DNA of 64,000 nucleotides from Synergistaceae bacterium (GTDB lineage: Bacteria > Synergistota > Synergistia > Synergistales > Aminobacteriaceae), in assembly GCA_031267575.1 (NCBI GenBank), contig JAIRYN010000073.1, positions 54,833 to 118,832 on the forward strand, read 5' to 3'. Below the pieces are notes generated by a model, which was given only the letters and a program-made list of their open reading frames with translations, was not told the origin of the DNA and did no database searches. The translations under genes and the position numbers were made by a program. How positions within the stretch are numbered: the stretch's first letter is position 1; every line of letters begins with the position of its first letter. Shown here one piece after another: positions 36,313 to 44,213 of the stretch.

Positions 36313-36352
36313 TTCGCAAAAAGAAGAAAACGTGTATTATAACCACACGTTT
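36313..36352 (+). promoter_or_regulatory. Putative pilM promoter with an operator-like palindrome
   Basis: AAACGTGT (36328-36335) and ACACGTTT (36345-36352) form a perfect 8-bp inverted repeat around ATTATAACC. A TATTAT -10 (36335-36340) lies within it, and TTCGCA (36313-36318) is a possible -35 with a 16-bp spacer. A ~96-base leader with repeated TCATGATTTTAAG follows before the pilM ATG (36449, AAGGAGGGG). Confidence 0.45.
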
Positions 36353-36448
36353 GGGGGTCTTTGAAGCATAATCAATGTCATTTACGATATGTTTCGATTT
36401 TGTGTCATGATTTTAAGTCATGATTTTAAGTCATAAGGAGGGGACTGA

Positions 36449-37420
36449 ATGCCTTCCATATTTGCAAAGAAGGGAACCTCTAAAAATAAAGGACGTAAAG
36501 GTTCTAATTTTGCGGGATTGGCGCTTCACGGAGATTCTTTGCGATATTTAGAGCTGAGTGGCGGACGAGGATCCTTGAGAGTAGTCAAGCAGGAAATAGT
36601 GCCTATTTCTCGAGGGGCTATAATTAAAGACTCATTGGTGGACTTGGAGATGATCATATCTTCTCTTGAAAACCTCAAGTCGACGGTGGGAGGGTTTAGC
36701 TGTCCCGTGGTTTTAGGTGTGCCGTCGCGTGATGTGATTTTGCGCTTGGTCGAATATCCAAAGATGAGCATCGAAGACGTCAAAGAGGCATTGCAGTTCG
36801 AGTTCGATAAATATTTTCCTTATCCATATGCCGAGGCGGCGGCCGACGTAGCCGAAGTCGAGGTTCCAGCTCCTGAGGCGGCGGAGAAATCTATCGTTTT
36901 GGTAGCCACTTGTAGACAGCGCATTATCTATGACGTGGTGAGGGCCACGTCACGGGTGGGGATAAATCTAGCCGCGGTGGAGCCTATGAATGTGGCGTTT
37001 TTTAGGGCGGCGATCGGCCCAGATTCGCGGTCTGGTAGTTATTTTGTGGTGTTCGTAGAGCCGGAGAGCACCCAGATCATGCTGGGTTACAAGGACAACG
37101 GTATTCTCTTCAGATCTACGGCCGTGGATCTCACCGTTCGGGAAGTGAGGGACTCCGATGAAGGGATCATGCCTATCCTGAGAGACGTTCAGAACACGAT
37201 CATTTTCGCAAGCAATCAATACAGAGGATTGGAACCCAATCATCTCATTTTGGGAGGCGTCGTGGGCAAAGATTCTCGATTGGGCACGCTGTTGGAGTCA
37301 GGAGCGTCCCTGACCGTCATTCCTCTGGACGTGTGGGATCTCTGGAGGACCCCCTCTTTAGTGGGTAACGTCAGTGGCTTTGAGGCCGCGTTTGGATTGG
37401 CAGTGAGGAATCTGCTATGA
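36449..37420 (+). CDS. pilM: Type IV pilus assembly protein PilM
   Basis: A 323-residue actin-like cytoplasmic ATPase of the pilus/type II secretion alignment complex. Features include the N-terminal GLALHGDSLRYLELSGGRGS, a PilM-typical VKEALQFEFDKYFPYPYAEA segment (about residues 110-130) and nucleotide-fold strands later (SYFVVFVEPESTQIMLG, NHLILGGVVGKD). It binds the PilN N-terminus. It overlaps pilN by four bases. Confidence 0.88.
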   Translation: MPSIFAKKGTSKNKGRKGSNFAGLALHGDSLRYLELSGGRGSLRVVKQEIVPISRGAIIKDSLVDLEMIISSLENLKSTVGGFSCPVVLGVPSRDVILRLVEYPKMSIEDVKEALQFEFDKYFPYPYAEAAADVAEVEVPAPEAAEKSIVLVATCRQRIIYDVVRATSRVGINLAAVEPMNVAFFRAAIGPDSRSGSYFVVFVEPESTQIMLGYKDNGILFRSTAVDLTVREVRDSDEGIMPILRDVQNTIIFASNQYRGLEPNHLILGGVVGKDSRLGTLLESGASLTVIPLDVWDLWRTPSLVGNVSGFEAAFGLAVRNLL

Positions 37421-38007
37421 AGGTACAATTCGACCTTAGGCCAGCGAGTTTATTGGAAAAAGAACGCAAAAGGACTTCATTTAATATTATACGCTTGGCA
37501 GCGTCTATTCTTTTGTTTGTTTTTGTGGTGTCGACCGTCGGTTACATCACGTGGACGATCAGAGAAATATTCAAGCTGCAAGAGAAGCTCGACGAAGAAC
37601 TCAGTGAGGTCGAGAGGATGGAGGATGAGCAGATGGCTCTCGCCGCTGAGATAAGTCGTCTCCGGCAACAGGAACAAACATATGCCAACACGCTCAAAAT
37701 CATGCAGGACGACCTTCCCACCCTGGAGGTTTTGAATGCTTTCGGGGATGATATACAAGAGGGTATGGGGTTAAACACTTTTCGATTCACCAACCCAGCC
37801 CAAGGGGGAGGAACTATGGCGGTGCTGGACGCGACGGCCGCCAAGGAAGAAGATATCACCGCGCTGTCCAACAGCCTCCAAACTTGTGGAGTTTTTTCGT
37901 CCGTCACCATACCGACGATCAGGCGAGACGAAAAGACAGGGAGAGTTTCCTTTACGCTGAACTTGGTGGCGCTTCCCATCGGCCAAATCAACTCTTCCGG
38001 GAATTAA
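37417..38007 (+). CDS. pilN: Type IV pilus inner-membrane protein PilN
   Basis: A 196-residue bitopic protein. The N-terminus VQFDLRPASLLEKERKR is the PilN cytoplasmic peptide that binds PilM. It is followed by a membrane helix (about residues 25-47), a coiled coil (about 48-90) and a periplasmic ferredoxin-like domain. It overlaps pilM at ATGA and precedes pilO by 19 bp. Confidence 0.85.
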   Translation: MKVQFDLRPASLLEKERKRTSFNIIRLAASILLFVFVVSTVGYITWTIREIFKLQEKLDEELSEVERMEDEQMALAAEISRLRQQEQTYANTLKIMQDDLPTLEVLNAFGDDIQEGMGLNTFRFTNPAQGGGTMAVLDATAAKEEDITALSNSLQTCGVFSSVTIPTIRRDEKTGRVSFTLNLVALPIGQINSSGN

Positions 38008-38026
38008 TGAGGAAACGGGGGCGGAC

Positions 38027-38539
38027 ATGAACGACAATAAAGTCACTTGGGTAGGTGTCCTTTTTTCCTTTTTTTGCGCGGTCCTTATAGGAGGAGTCTG
38101 GTATTTAAACAATCGTTTGACGCAACTAAGCGAGGAATACGTTGGACTGGAACAGCGGAGGGGAGAACTCGATCAGACGATACTTTCTCTGATAGCCCAG
38201 AAAAAAGTGTTTTCGGAGGCGTTTGCTTCTTTTGAAAATTTCTCGGTCAACGCGGCGAGTGACGATGTAACTTTTTATGCCGATCTTCAACAGGTGGTAC
38301 GGCAGGCCAGGGGGATCGAGATTCTCACGACGCAGCAGAGAGGAGTTAGAGATGGGCGCAGCTCTTACGCCCTGACGCTCCGGGGAGATTATTATTCCTT
38401 TACGCAGATTCTGGCGCACTGGCGCAACCTCAGGACGACGGTACGAGTTGCTGGAATGACCGTGACGGCGTCACGAACTCCCGAAACCAGGGGAGAAGTC
38501 CAGGTAGACGTCATCATGGAAGCCATCGTAGGTAGGTGA
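38027..38539 (+). CDS. pilO: Type IV pilus inner-membrane protein PilO-like
   Basis: A 170-residue protein with a short cytoplasmic N-terminus, one helix (VTWVGVLFSFFCAVLIGGVWYL), a coiled coil (LTQLSEEYVGLEQRRGELDQ) and a periplasmic alpha-beta domain, so the topology of PilO. It probably heterodimerises with PilN. Sequence identity to classic PilO looks low, so the call leans on topology and gene order. Confidence 0.75.
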   Translation: MNDNKVTWVGVLFSFFCAVLIGGVWYLNNRLTQLSEEYVGLEQRRGELDQTILSLIAQKKVFSEAFASFENFSVNAASDDVTFYADLQQVVRQARGIEILTTQQRGVRDGRSSYALTLRGDYYSFTQILAHWRNLRTTVRVAGMTVTASRTPETRGEVQVDVIMEAIVGR

Positions 38540-38545
38540 GCCGGG

Positions 38546-39154
38546 ATGGAAGAGCGCATCAGCTGGGGTGAGGCATTTGCCGCAGCGTGGAACAATTTGA
38601 CGGGAATCAGCGGCGAGGGGAGTTCCATGCTTCTCGTTCGTGTGGTGTTTTTTGCTTTGTTCGTAATAGGGACAGGGATGGCGGTTGTTTACTACCAAGA
38701 GCAGGAAGAGCTGACTTCTCCATACGTGGAGCCTCCTATGCCTATTGATGGGTCCGCAAGCGACAAACAGCGGCTAGATGAGATGCTGCGCCAAATAAGG
38801 GCAGCGTCCAACAAACGAAACAACAGCTCCTTTATGGCCAAGCGGATGGAAGATCGCTCCAATTATCCCTTTGGCGATCCCTTGCCCACTCCACCACCAA
38901 ATGATGAACCTTTAATGGTGGTCATTCCTGATGTGATCATTGATTATCCTCCAGAGGGAATCATATTGCGGGCGATTATGATCACGGGCAATCAACAAGT
39001 CGCGCTGATGGATATCCCCGGGGTCGGCAACGGTTTGCTGGTCAAGGTAGGAGACACTTTCATGCAAAGAAAAGGACGTATCGTGCGTATCGCGCCTGAC
39101 AAAGTAGTTGTGCGTTGGGGTGGCAAGAACTGGGATATAGCCCCTAGCTTTTAA
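38546..39154 (+). CDS. PilP/GspC-like periplasmic linker protein
   Basis: A 202-residue protein. One membrane helix (about residues 30-48) is followed by a proline-rich linker, then a C-terminal small beta domain (IILRAIMITGNQQVALMDIPGVGNGLLVKVGDTFMQRKGRIVRI) with the HR-domain pattern of PilP/GspC. It would link the inner-membrane PilMNO platform to the PilQ secretin. Start ATG 38546 lies six bases after the pilO stop. Unlike PilP it is not a lipoprotein; it keeps a GspC-like transmembrane anchor. Confidence 0.7.
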   Translation: MEERISWGEAFAAAWNNLTGISGEGSSMLLVRVVFFALFVIGTGMAVVYYQEQEELTSPYVEPPMPIDGSASDKQRLDEMLRQIRAASNKRNNSSFMAKRMEDRSNYPFGDPLPTPPPNDEPLMVVIPDVIIDYPPEGIILRAIMITGNQQVALMDIPGVGNGLLVKVGDTFMQRKGRIVRIAPDKVVVRWGGKNWDIAPSF

Positions 39155-39163
39155 TTCCGGGAG

Positions 39164-41074
39164 ATGGGGAAAAAGATGAAAACATCGCCTTACATAAAAG
39201 TTTTTTTATCGCTCGCGTTTTTGTTTTCGGCCTTTGGTAACGTTGAGGCCGCCTACGAAAAAAGGAGCTACAGTAATTACCAAGGTGGCGGATACTCCCC
39301 AAGAGAAGAGTATAGGGATCCCAGCAGAGGGTACAACTATAATGGGTACAACTATAATTACGGGGGCTATAGAGGGGATTATTATTACCAGGAGGATCCC
39401 CGATATAATTTTAGCACCACTAACGGAAAACCGTTGAGCGAATACTTACCAACTTTTTTCTCCTTCGAGTTCTATCAGATCGGCGACTCAGACCTGGTGT
39501 TGAGTATAAAAGGACGTAGCTTGCCCGGCCCGGAGGTTTCTTATTTCGACAACAAAACAATGATTGTCTTTCGTGAGGTTTTTGGAGAGCGAACGGAGAC
39601 AGAGCACCGTTCCACTACCTCGCCAATGATTACAGAAGTTCGTTCCGAGCAGATTGAGCGGGATTTTGTCATCACCATCACGACGGAAAGACCCCTTCAG
39701 CTTCAAGGGGTGAGGGGCGCTCCCCCCTCTGACTCTTATACCCTACGCCTGACGACGGTAACGCAGATCCAAAAAAAGATTGAAGAACCCAACGCGACTC
39801 TACGGCCGCAAACTCCCGCCGGTCCTACAGGTCCTTTCGCCTCTAATATTCCTATCACTATGGATCTACGTGACGCGGAATTGAGGGACGTTTTCAGGAT
39901 GCTGGGGGAGCAATTGAAAAAGAATATTATCATCGACCAATCCCTTCCTCCGGCGTTGGTGACGATGACGGTCAAGAATACTCCTTTGAGCGACGTTTTT
40001 TCTTACCTGATGAGGACCTATGACATCAGTTATGAAGTAATGGGCAAAGACACCATCGTGATAGGAACTAAAGTCGAGCTTTCAAAGCGTTCCGGTAAAG
40101 AAGAGATGCGCTCTTATCGTATCGCTTACGCCGATCCCAGCGCCATCAACAGCCTATTGCCCAATATAACAGGTATTCAGGGTTTGTCAGGCGTGGTGGA
40201 TGCCCGGTTAAGGACCCTCTATGTTACGTCTACTCCAGACAACCTGGAAAAGGTCGCCATCGCTCTTCAGAAATTGGACCATCCCGGCCAGCAAGTTATG
40301 CTTCAAGCCCGCATTCTCGAATTTACGGACGGTGCCGAAAGGGATGTTCAGGCGGCTATTAACGCGGTTTACGATCACTGGTGGTTCAGTTACGCTGGAG
40401 GCTCGGCGCAGGGAGGCATGATCGACGACAACCGACAAGGTAGAAATTACACAGGACCGTCTGTGGGTATCCTGCCGACCAACACAGATATGCTCACCCC
40501 CATGCAGGGAATATGGCGCGAGTTCGATATGGCCTTCCGTGCTATGGAAGTGAAGAACAAGGGTAAAACCCTGGCGAGTCCTTCGATCATCACCATCGAC
40601 GGTATGCCGGCCAATATCCAGTTGACGGAGGATTACCCCTACATTTCTGGCAGAGACGACGCAGGAAACGCTCACTGGTCGGTGACGACCGTGGGACCTC
40701 AGTTGCAATTGACTCCGAGAGTAGGACGAGATCGCGTAATTACTTTAGACGTCAACGTCTCGACGGGAACGGTTCTTAATATGATGCAAGGAAGCCTGGG
40801 AGAGCAGATGCCTAGAACTTCGAACCGCCGGGTGGCTACCAATGTGCGCGTGAGAGACGGAGAGCCTTTCGTGATCGGTGGGTTATTCCGAGAAGACCAA
40901 ACGAACAATGTGACGCGTATTCCCGTTCTGGGACAAATTCCTCTTTTAGGAGAACTTTTTTCCGTTCGGACGAAAAGCAACAACAAAAGCCAGGTTGTGA
41001 TTTTAGTGGTACCTTATATTCTAGGCACTCCAGACGTGGCGATCGAAGAGGAACGGGTTCTGCTTAACCGCTAA
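39164..41074 (+). CDS. pilQ: Secretin PilQ (type IV pilus / type II secretion outer-membrane channel)
   Basis: A 636-residue secretin. After a signal peptide (about residues 5-30) comes a Tyr/Gly/Asn-rich low-complexity stretch (about 33-75), AMIN/STN-like domains (ITMDLRDAELRDVFRMLGEQ), a secretin_N domain (AYADPSAINSLLPNI) and the C-terminal secretin core with VNVSTGTVLNMM, VRVRDGEPFVIGGLFREDQ and IPVLGQIPLLGELF. It assembles the outer-membrane gate, which is strong evidence for a diderm cell. ATG 39164 or 39176 are both possible. An exact 11-bp duplication repeats the stop. Confidence 0.93.
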   Translation: MGKKMKTSPYIKVFLSLAFLFSAFGNVEAAYEKRSYSNYQGGGYSPREEYRDPSRGYNYNGYNYNYGGYRGDYYYQEDPRYNFSTTNGKPLSEYLPTFFSFEFYQIGDSDLVLSIKGRSLPGPEVSYFDNKTMIVFREVFGERTETEHRSTTSPMITEVRSEQIERDFVITITTERPLQLQGVRGAPPSDSYTLRLTTVTQIQKKIEEPNATLRPQTPAGPTGPFASNIPITMDLRDAELRDVFRMLGEQLKKNIIIDQSLPPALVTMTVKNTPLSDVFSYLMRTYDISYEVMGKDTIVIGTKVELSKRSGKEEMRSYRIAYADPSAINSLLPNITGIQGLSGVVDARLRTLYVTSTPDNLEKVAIALQKLDHPGQQVMLQARILEFTDGAERDVQAAINAVYDHWWFSYAGGSAQGGMIDDNRQGRNYTGPSVGILPTNTDMLTPMQGIWREFDMAFRAMEVKNKGKTLASPSIITIDGMPANIQLTEDYPYISGRDDAGNAHWSVTTVGPQLQLTPRVGRDRVITLDVNVSTGTVLNMMQGSLGEQMPRTSNRRVATNVRVRDGEPFVIGGLFREDQTNNVTRIPVLGQIPLLGELFSVRTKSNNKSQVVILVVPYILGTPDVAIEEERVLLNR

Positions 41075-41085
41075 TTAACCGCTAA
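41064..41085 (+). repeat. 11-bp exact tandem duplication across the pilQ stop codon
   Basis: TTAACCGCTAA at 41064-41074 (includes the TAA stop) is repeated at 41075-41085. Confidence 0.95.
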
Positions 41086-41150
41086 AAAAGAACAGGAACG
41101 TCGGAGGCGGCTTTGTGTTTTGCCTTGTTTGTGTTTTACCTTATTTGTCC

Positions 41151-41189
41151 ATCTGTTAAATTTATCTGTTAAATTTATCTGTTAAATTT
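41151..41189 (+). repeat. Three exact 13-bp tandem units in the efp leader
   Basis: ATCTGTTAAATTT is repeated at 41151, 41164 and 41177. Another short duplication (AAAGCAGGTATAA) lies just before the efp ribosome site. TATAAT at 41219-41224 is a possible -10, and AAAGCC-GGA-GGCTTTTTT at 41254-41271 could be a weak terminator or attenuator. Confidence 0.9.
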
Positions 41190-41324
41190 GAATGGAACAT
41201 GGAGGGCTGGAAGCGCGGTATAATGTAATCTGGTTTCCCGCCCTTTTTCGGTGAAAGCCGGAGGCTTTTTTAAAGCGAGTAAAAGCAGGTATAAAAAAGC
41301 AGGTATAAATGGAGGAGTTGGAGA

Positions 41325-41897
41325 ATGGCGCAGGTAGTGGACACTACGGATTTTTACGTGGGGTTGAAATTTAGGTGGCAGGACGCCATCTGGGAGATCG
41401 TGGAGTTCGATCACCACAAGATGGGACGCGGCGGCGCGGTGGTGCGCACGAAGCTACGTAATGTGGAGACGGGCTCGGCGGTGGAGAACTCCTTCAAGCC
41501 GGGTGAAAAGTTTGAACGTGTCATTTACGACGAAAAACCGGCGCAGTTCAGTTACAAAGACGGAAACGATTATGTTTTTATGGATCTCGCCACCTACGAC
41601 CAGTTGACGATCACTCCGGAGGCACTGGGAGACGCGACGAAGTACCTGGTCGACGAGATGGAGATCAAAATTGAGGTCTTCGAGGGAAAGATTATGGGGA
41701 TTGAGCTTCCCAAGAGCGTGGTTTTGAAGGTGCTGGAGACCCCTCCCAGCTTCAAGGGAGATACGGTGTCCGGCGGAGGCAAACCCGCCGTCCTCGAAAC
41801 GGGGATAACGGTCACGGTTCCCGTGTTCGTCGAACCAGAAGAATATGTGCTGGTCGATACTCGGACGGGGTTGTATCTAGAACGGGCAAAAAAATAG
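41325..41897 (+). CDS. efp: Elongation factor P
   Basis: A 190-residue three-domain EF-P that relieves ribosome stalling at polyproline. The KOW-like N-domain carries the tip loop HHKMGRGGAVVRTKLRN, then domains II and III (FMDLATYDQLTI; GKPAVLETGITVTVPVFV; the C-terminal DTRTGLYLERAKK). The tip residue that is Lys34 in Escherichia coli appears to be Arg35 here, with Lys at 32. GGAG precedes ATG 41325. It heads the efp-Zn ribbon-Asp23-nusB run. Confidence 0.96.
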   Translation: MAQVVDTTDFYVGLKFRWQDAIWEIVEFDHHKMGRGGAVVRTKLRNVETGSAVENSFKPGEKFERVIYDEKPAQFSYKDGNDYVFMDLATYDQLTITPEALGDATKYLVDEMEIKIEVFEGKIMGIELPKSVVLKVLETPPSFKGDTVSGGGKPAVLETGITVTVPVFVEPEEYVLVDTRTGLYLERAKK

Positions 41898-41909
41898 GAG
41901 GTGGAGGTT

Positions 41910-42332
41910 ATGAACTCCAAGGAACGGATAGCGTACCTCCGAGGGATTCTTGATTCTATGCCTCGGGAAGAGAGAGAAGTCAAGATTTACTCCGCCATTG
42001 TGGATGCCCTGGATGCCTTGGCGCTGGAAGTGGAAGAGCACGCGAAGCAGATCGAGCTCCGCCAAGAGGACTATGAGGATCTGGCGGAGGAGGTGGATGA
42101 CCTCCATAAAGAAATTTATGAGTTGGAGGAATCCATAGGAATGGAAAATGCCCAGGAAGACTACGACGAAAATGAAGAGGACGAAGAGGATTTGGAAGAG
42201 CTTACGGAGAGTTATATTTCCATGACCTGTCCGTCCTGCGCTTATTCTTTTTATTATAAATACGAAGATGGTAAGGAGAACGACAAGCTTGTCTGCCCCA
42301 GTTGTGGAGAGGAGTTTAGCCGTTCGCTCTAA
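41910..42332 (+). CDS. Acidic coiled-coil protein with C-terminal zinc ribbon (CD1247-like)
   Basis: A 140-residue protein. Residues about 1-60 form helices with RIAYLRGILDSMPREEREVKIYSAIVDALD, then a very acidic coiled coil, then a Zn ribbon CPSC-x(n)-CPSC (TCPSCAYSF...LVCPSCGEEF). This resembles the CD1247 N-terminal family found near efp or Asp23 genes in Clostridia and Synergistota. ATG 41910 is preferred over GTG 41901 because AGGAGGTGGAGG lies upstream. Function unknown. Confidence 0.75.
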   Translation: MNSKERIAYLRGILDSMPREEREVKIYSAIVDALDALALEVEEHAKQIELRQEDYEDLAEEVDDLHKEIYELEESIGMENAQEDYDENEEDEEDLEELTESYISMTCPSCAYSFYYKYEDGKENDKLVCPSCGEEFSRSL

Positions 42333-42374
42333 ATTTTTCGAGCTTTTTGAGAAGGATTTGAGGAGGGGGAAAAG

Positions 42375-42869
42375 ATGGATCAAAAGTATGTCGATGAAAA
42401 AAAGAACGAGAAAAAGGCGGTTATCGAGACAAGCGATGTTCACGCTAAGGGCCAGTTCGAAGGTAATATCCATATATCCGACGACGTCATCATCGAATTG
42501 GCGCGGAAGACGATTTTAGGGATACCCAACATCCAACCCGCCAATGTGGGAATCGCCTCTAAATTCGGTATTGGACGTAAGGCCGGAGATGGCATCCGGG
42601 TGTCCCGCGTATCTGTGGAGGACGGCAAGATCCCCACGATAACGGTGGACGCCTATATCCTCGTCAAGTACGGACAGCGCATTCCCGATCTGGCTTGGGA
42701 TGTCCACGGAAAGATCAAGGCCAATTTGGAACGTTATACTGGCTATTCCGTTTCGGCGGTGAACATCAACGTCCAGGGTATTTATCTGGAGGAACCTCAG
42801 CCTATTGCCGAAACTCTAAAAGAAGAAAACGAGGGCAACGTTGCCCTGGAGGAACAAGCTGAAGAATAG
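42375..42869 (+). CDS. Asp23/Gls24 family envelope stress protein
   Basis: A 164-residue Asp23-family protein: HISDDVIIELARKTILGIPNI, GDGIRVSRVSVEDGKIPTITVDAYILVKYGQRIPDLAWDVHGKIK and VSAVNINVQGIYLEE. In Gram-positives Asp23 is a membrane-associated envelope-stress protein. Its place between efp and nusB is the usual Firmicutes-like neighbourhood. AGGAGGGGG precedes ATG 42375. The tail after residue 145 is acidic. Confidence 0.9.
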   Translation: MDQKYVDEKKNEKKAVIETSDVHAKGQFEGNIHISDDVIIELARKTILGIPNIQPANVGIASKFGIGRKAGDGIRVSRVSVEDGKIPTITVDAYILVKYGQRIPDLAWDVHGKIKANLERYTGYSVSAVNINVQGIYLEEPQPIAETLKEENEGNVALEEQAEE

Positions 42870-42944
42870 ACAAGGGCCGATCTGGGGCTTGCGGCGGCTT
42901 CTGTCCGCAATAGGAATCAAGGCAGTACGTGTATCTTAGGGGTG

Positions 42945-43430
42945 ATGAAAGTGTATTTTCTATGGAAACGAACTCCCCAAGGCAGTATAAGAGTATCGTG
43001 CGACGGGCTTTCCGGGTTTATTGATCGCGTTTTGCCCAGAAAATCCAAATGTCGTGGCTTGTCTCTCGTTGAAGGAGAAATTGCCTCGGTCACTCTGATT
43101 TTGTCCTCGGACAGTTCCCCCGTGGAAAACGTCAAGATCGAGGAACGTCTCGCCGCCATTGTGGCGCCTCTAGGTATCTGCGTGCAGGTCGTCTGGGTGG
43201 ATAGGGACGCGCCCGAGGTGGAGTGGAGTGAGACATTGTCTTCTCTTTGTCAGAGCCCGTGGATGTGGATGTTAATCGCTTCTATGATTGCCTTGGGCGT
43301 TATGGCGGGATTCGCGCGGCTTTTTTGGACATTTTTCTGGGGAACGGCGGCTTGGTTTATCTCTAAAATAATCATTTCTTCTTTGTTCAAGAGGAAAGTA
43401 GGTTTCTTTTTATCCGAGTCCCGGAGGTAA
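42945..43430 (+). CDS. Uncharacterised membrane protein in the Asp23-nusB interval
   Basis: A protein of about 161 residues with a soluble N-terminal half containing a possible Asp23/AmaP-like strand pattern (EIASVTLILSSDSSPVENVKIEERLAAIVAPLGICVQVVWV) and two C-terminal membrane helices (about residues 105-125 and 128-148). In Firmicutes AmaP, an Asp23 membrane anchor, occupies this locus, so this may be a functional counterpart. That is inference from position and topology. ATG 42945 follows GTG 42942; either could serve. Confidence 0.65.
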   Translation: MKVYFLWKRTPQGSIRVSCDGLSGFIDRVLPRKSKCRGLSLVEGEIASVTLILSSDSSPVENVKIEERLAAIVAPLGICVQVVWVDRDAPEVEWSETLSSLCQSPWMWMLIASMIALGVMAGFARLFWTFFWGTAAWFISKIIISSLFKRKVGFFLSESRR

Positions 43431-43455
43431 TTTTCGCGGAGGTCTCTTTATTATT

Positions 43456-43929
43456 TTGCCGAAAAAATCTTATACTGTACAAAACCGTCGTCGCGCTAGA
43501 GAGTTGGCGGTACAACTTTTGTATTCGCTGGATATCCGCCCTGACAAGAGCATCAGCGATTGTGTGGATGTTTTTACGTCCGAAGACGGGTTCGCGTCTG
43601 AGGAAAACGCCGAGGTCAAAGAGTACTTACGTTTTCTAGTCGAGGGAGTATGGAGCAAGCGCCGCGACATCGACAATAGAATGCGTATGGTTCTCACCGG
43701 TTGGAGGCCGGAGCGTATGGTCGCTGTGGATAGAGCTGTGCTTCGCCTGGCGATTTTCGAGGGTTTTATAGAGAAGGAAGTTCCCATACCCGTCGCCATC
43801 TCTGAAGCGGTGGAAGTGGCTCGTTTTTTCGGCGCTGAGGAATCCGGAAAGTTCGTTAATGGCGTTTTAGGCAAGGTGGCACGCCTCGCGAATCCAATAT
43901 CGAATTTTTCCGTTACGATAAAGCGATGA
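43456..43929 (+). CDS. nusB: Transcription antitermination factor NusB
   Basis: A 157-residue NusB: RRRARELAVQLLYSLDI at the start, RPERMVAVDRAVLRLAIFE and PVAISEAVEVARFFGAEESGKFVNGVLGKVA at the end. It binds boxA RNA with S10 for rRNA antitermination. TTG 43456 is the conventional start; GGAGGT (43438-43443) is better spaced to in-frame ATT codons at 43450 or 43453. The last residues (VTIKR and stop) are encoded by the TTAC target and left end of miniature element copy B, so the native C-terminus has been replaced. Confidence 0.94.
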   Translation: MPKKSYTVQNRRRARELAVQLLYSLDIRPDKSISDCVDVFTSEDGFASEENAEVKEYLRFLVEGVWSKRRDIDNRMRMVLTGWRPERMVAVDRAVLRLAIFEGFIEKEVPIPVAISEAVEVARFFGAEESGKFVNGVLGKVARLANPISNFSVTIKR

Positions 43930-44211
43930 GAAAGCCAACGGCTTCAGCTGTTGGCTGAGAATTGCAACGCCGCCGTTGGCGGCGTTTGTTTTGTATTTGG
44001 TTTCTTGCCATATATCTACTTTCATGTTAAACTCCTTTTATAGCTTATCAACGCGAGATGCGGGGCAGAACACGACCGGGATATTAATGCGGTTGTAAAT
44101 ATTCTCAGAGTGGGGGCATCCACTCTTAAAGAAGAAGACGTAAGACCGGTTTCAGTCGGCTGTCTTTGTCGATCTTAGAATCCCACAACTTTAGTTGTGG
44201 GAGTATGTCAA
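43917..44211 (+). mobile_element. IS608-like miniature element, copy B (full length)
   Basis: A 295-bp element preceded by TTAC (43913-43916) and ending in TCAA (44208-44211). The left part has nested hairpins (GCCAACGGCTTCAGCTGTTGGC, then CAACGCCGCCGTTGGCGGCG). The middle encodes a tnpB tail CGAEHDRDINAVVNILRVG ending at TAG 44179. The right end is a perfect hairpin CCCACAACT-TT-AGTTGTGGG (44182-44201). It sits exactly between nusB and xseA, overlapping both reading frames. It is a close copy of 23404-23697. Confidence 0.82.
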
Positions 44212-44213
44212 GG

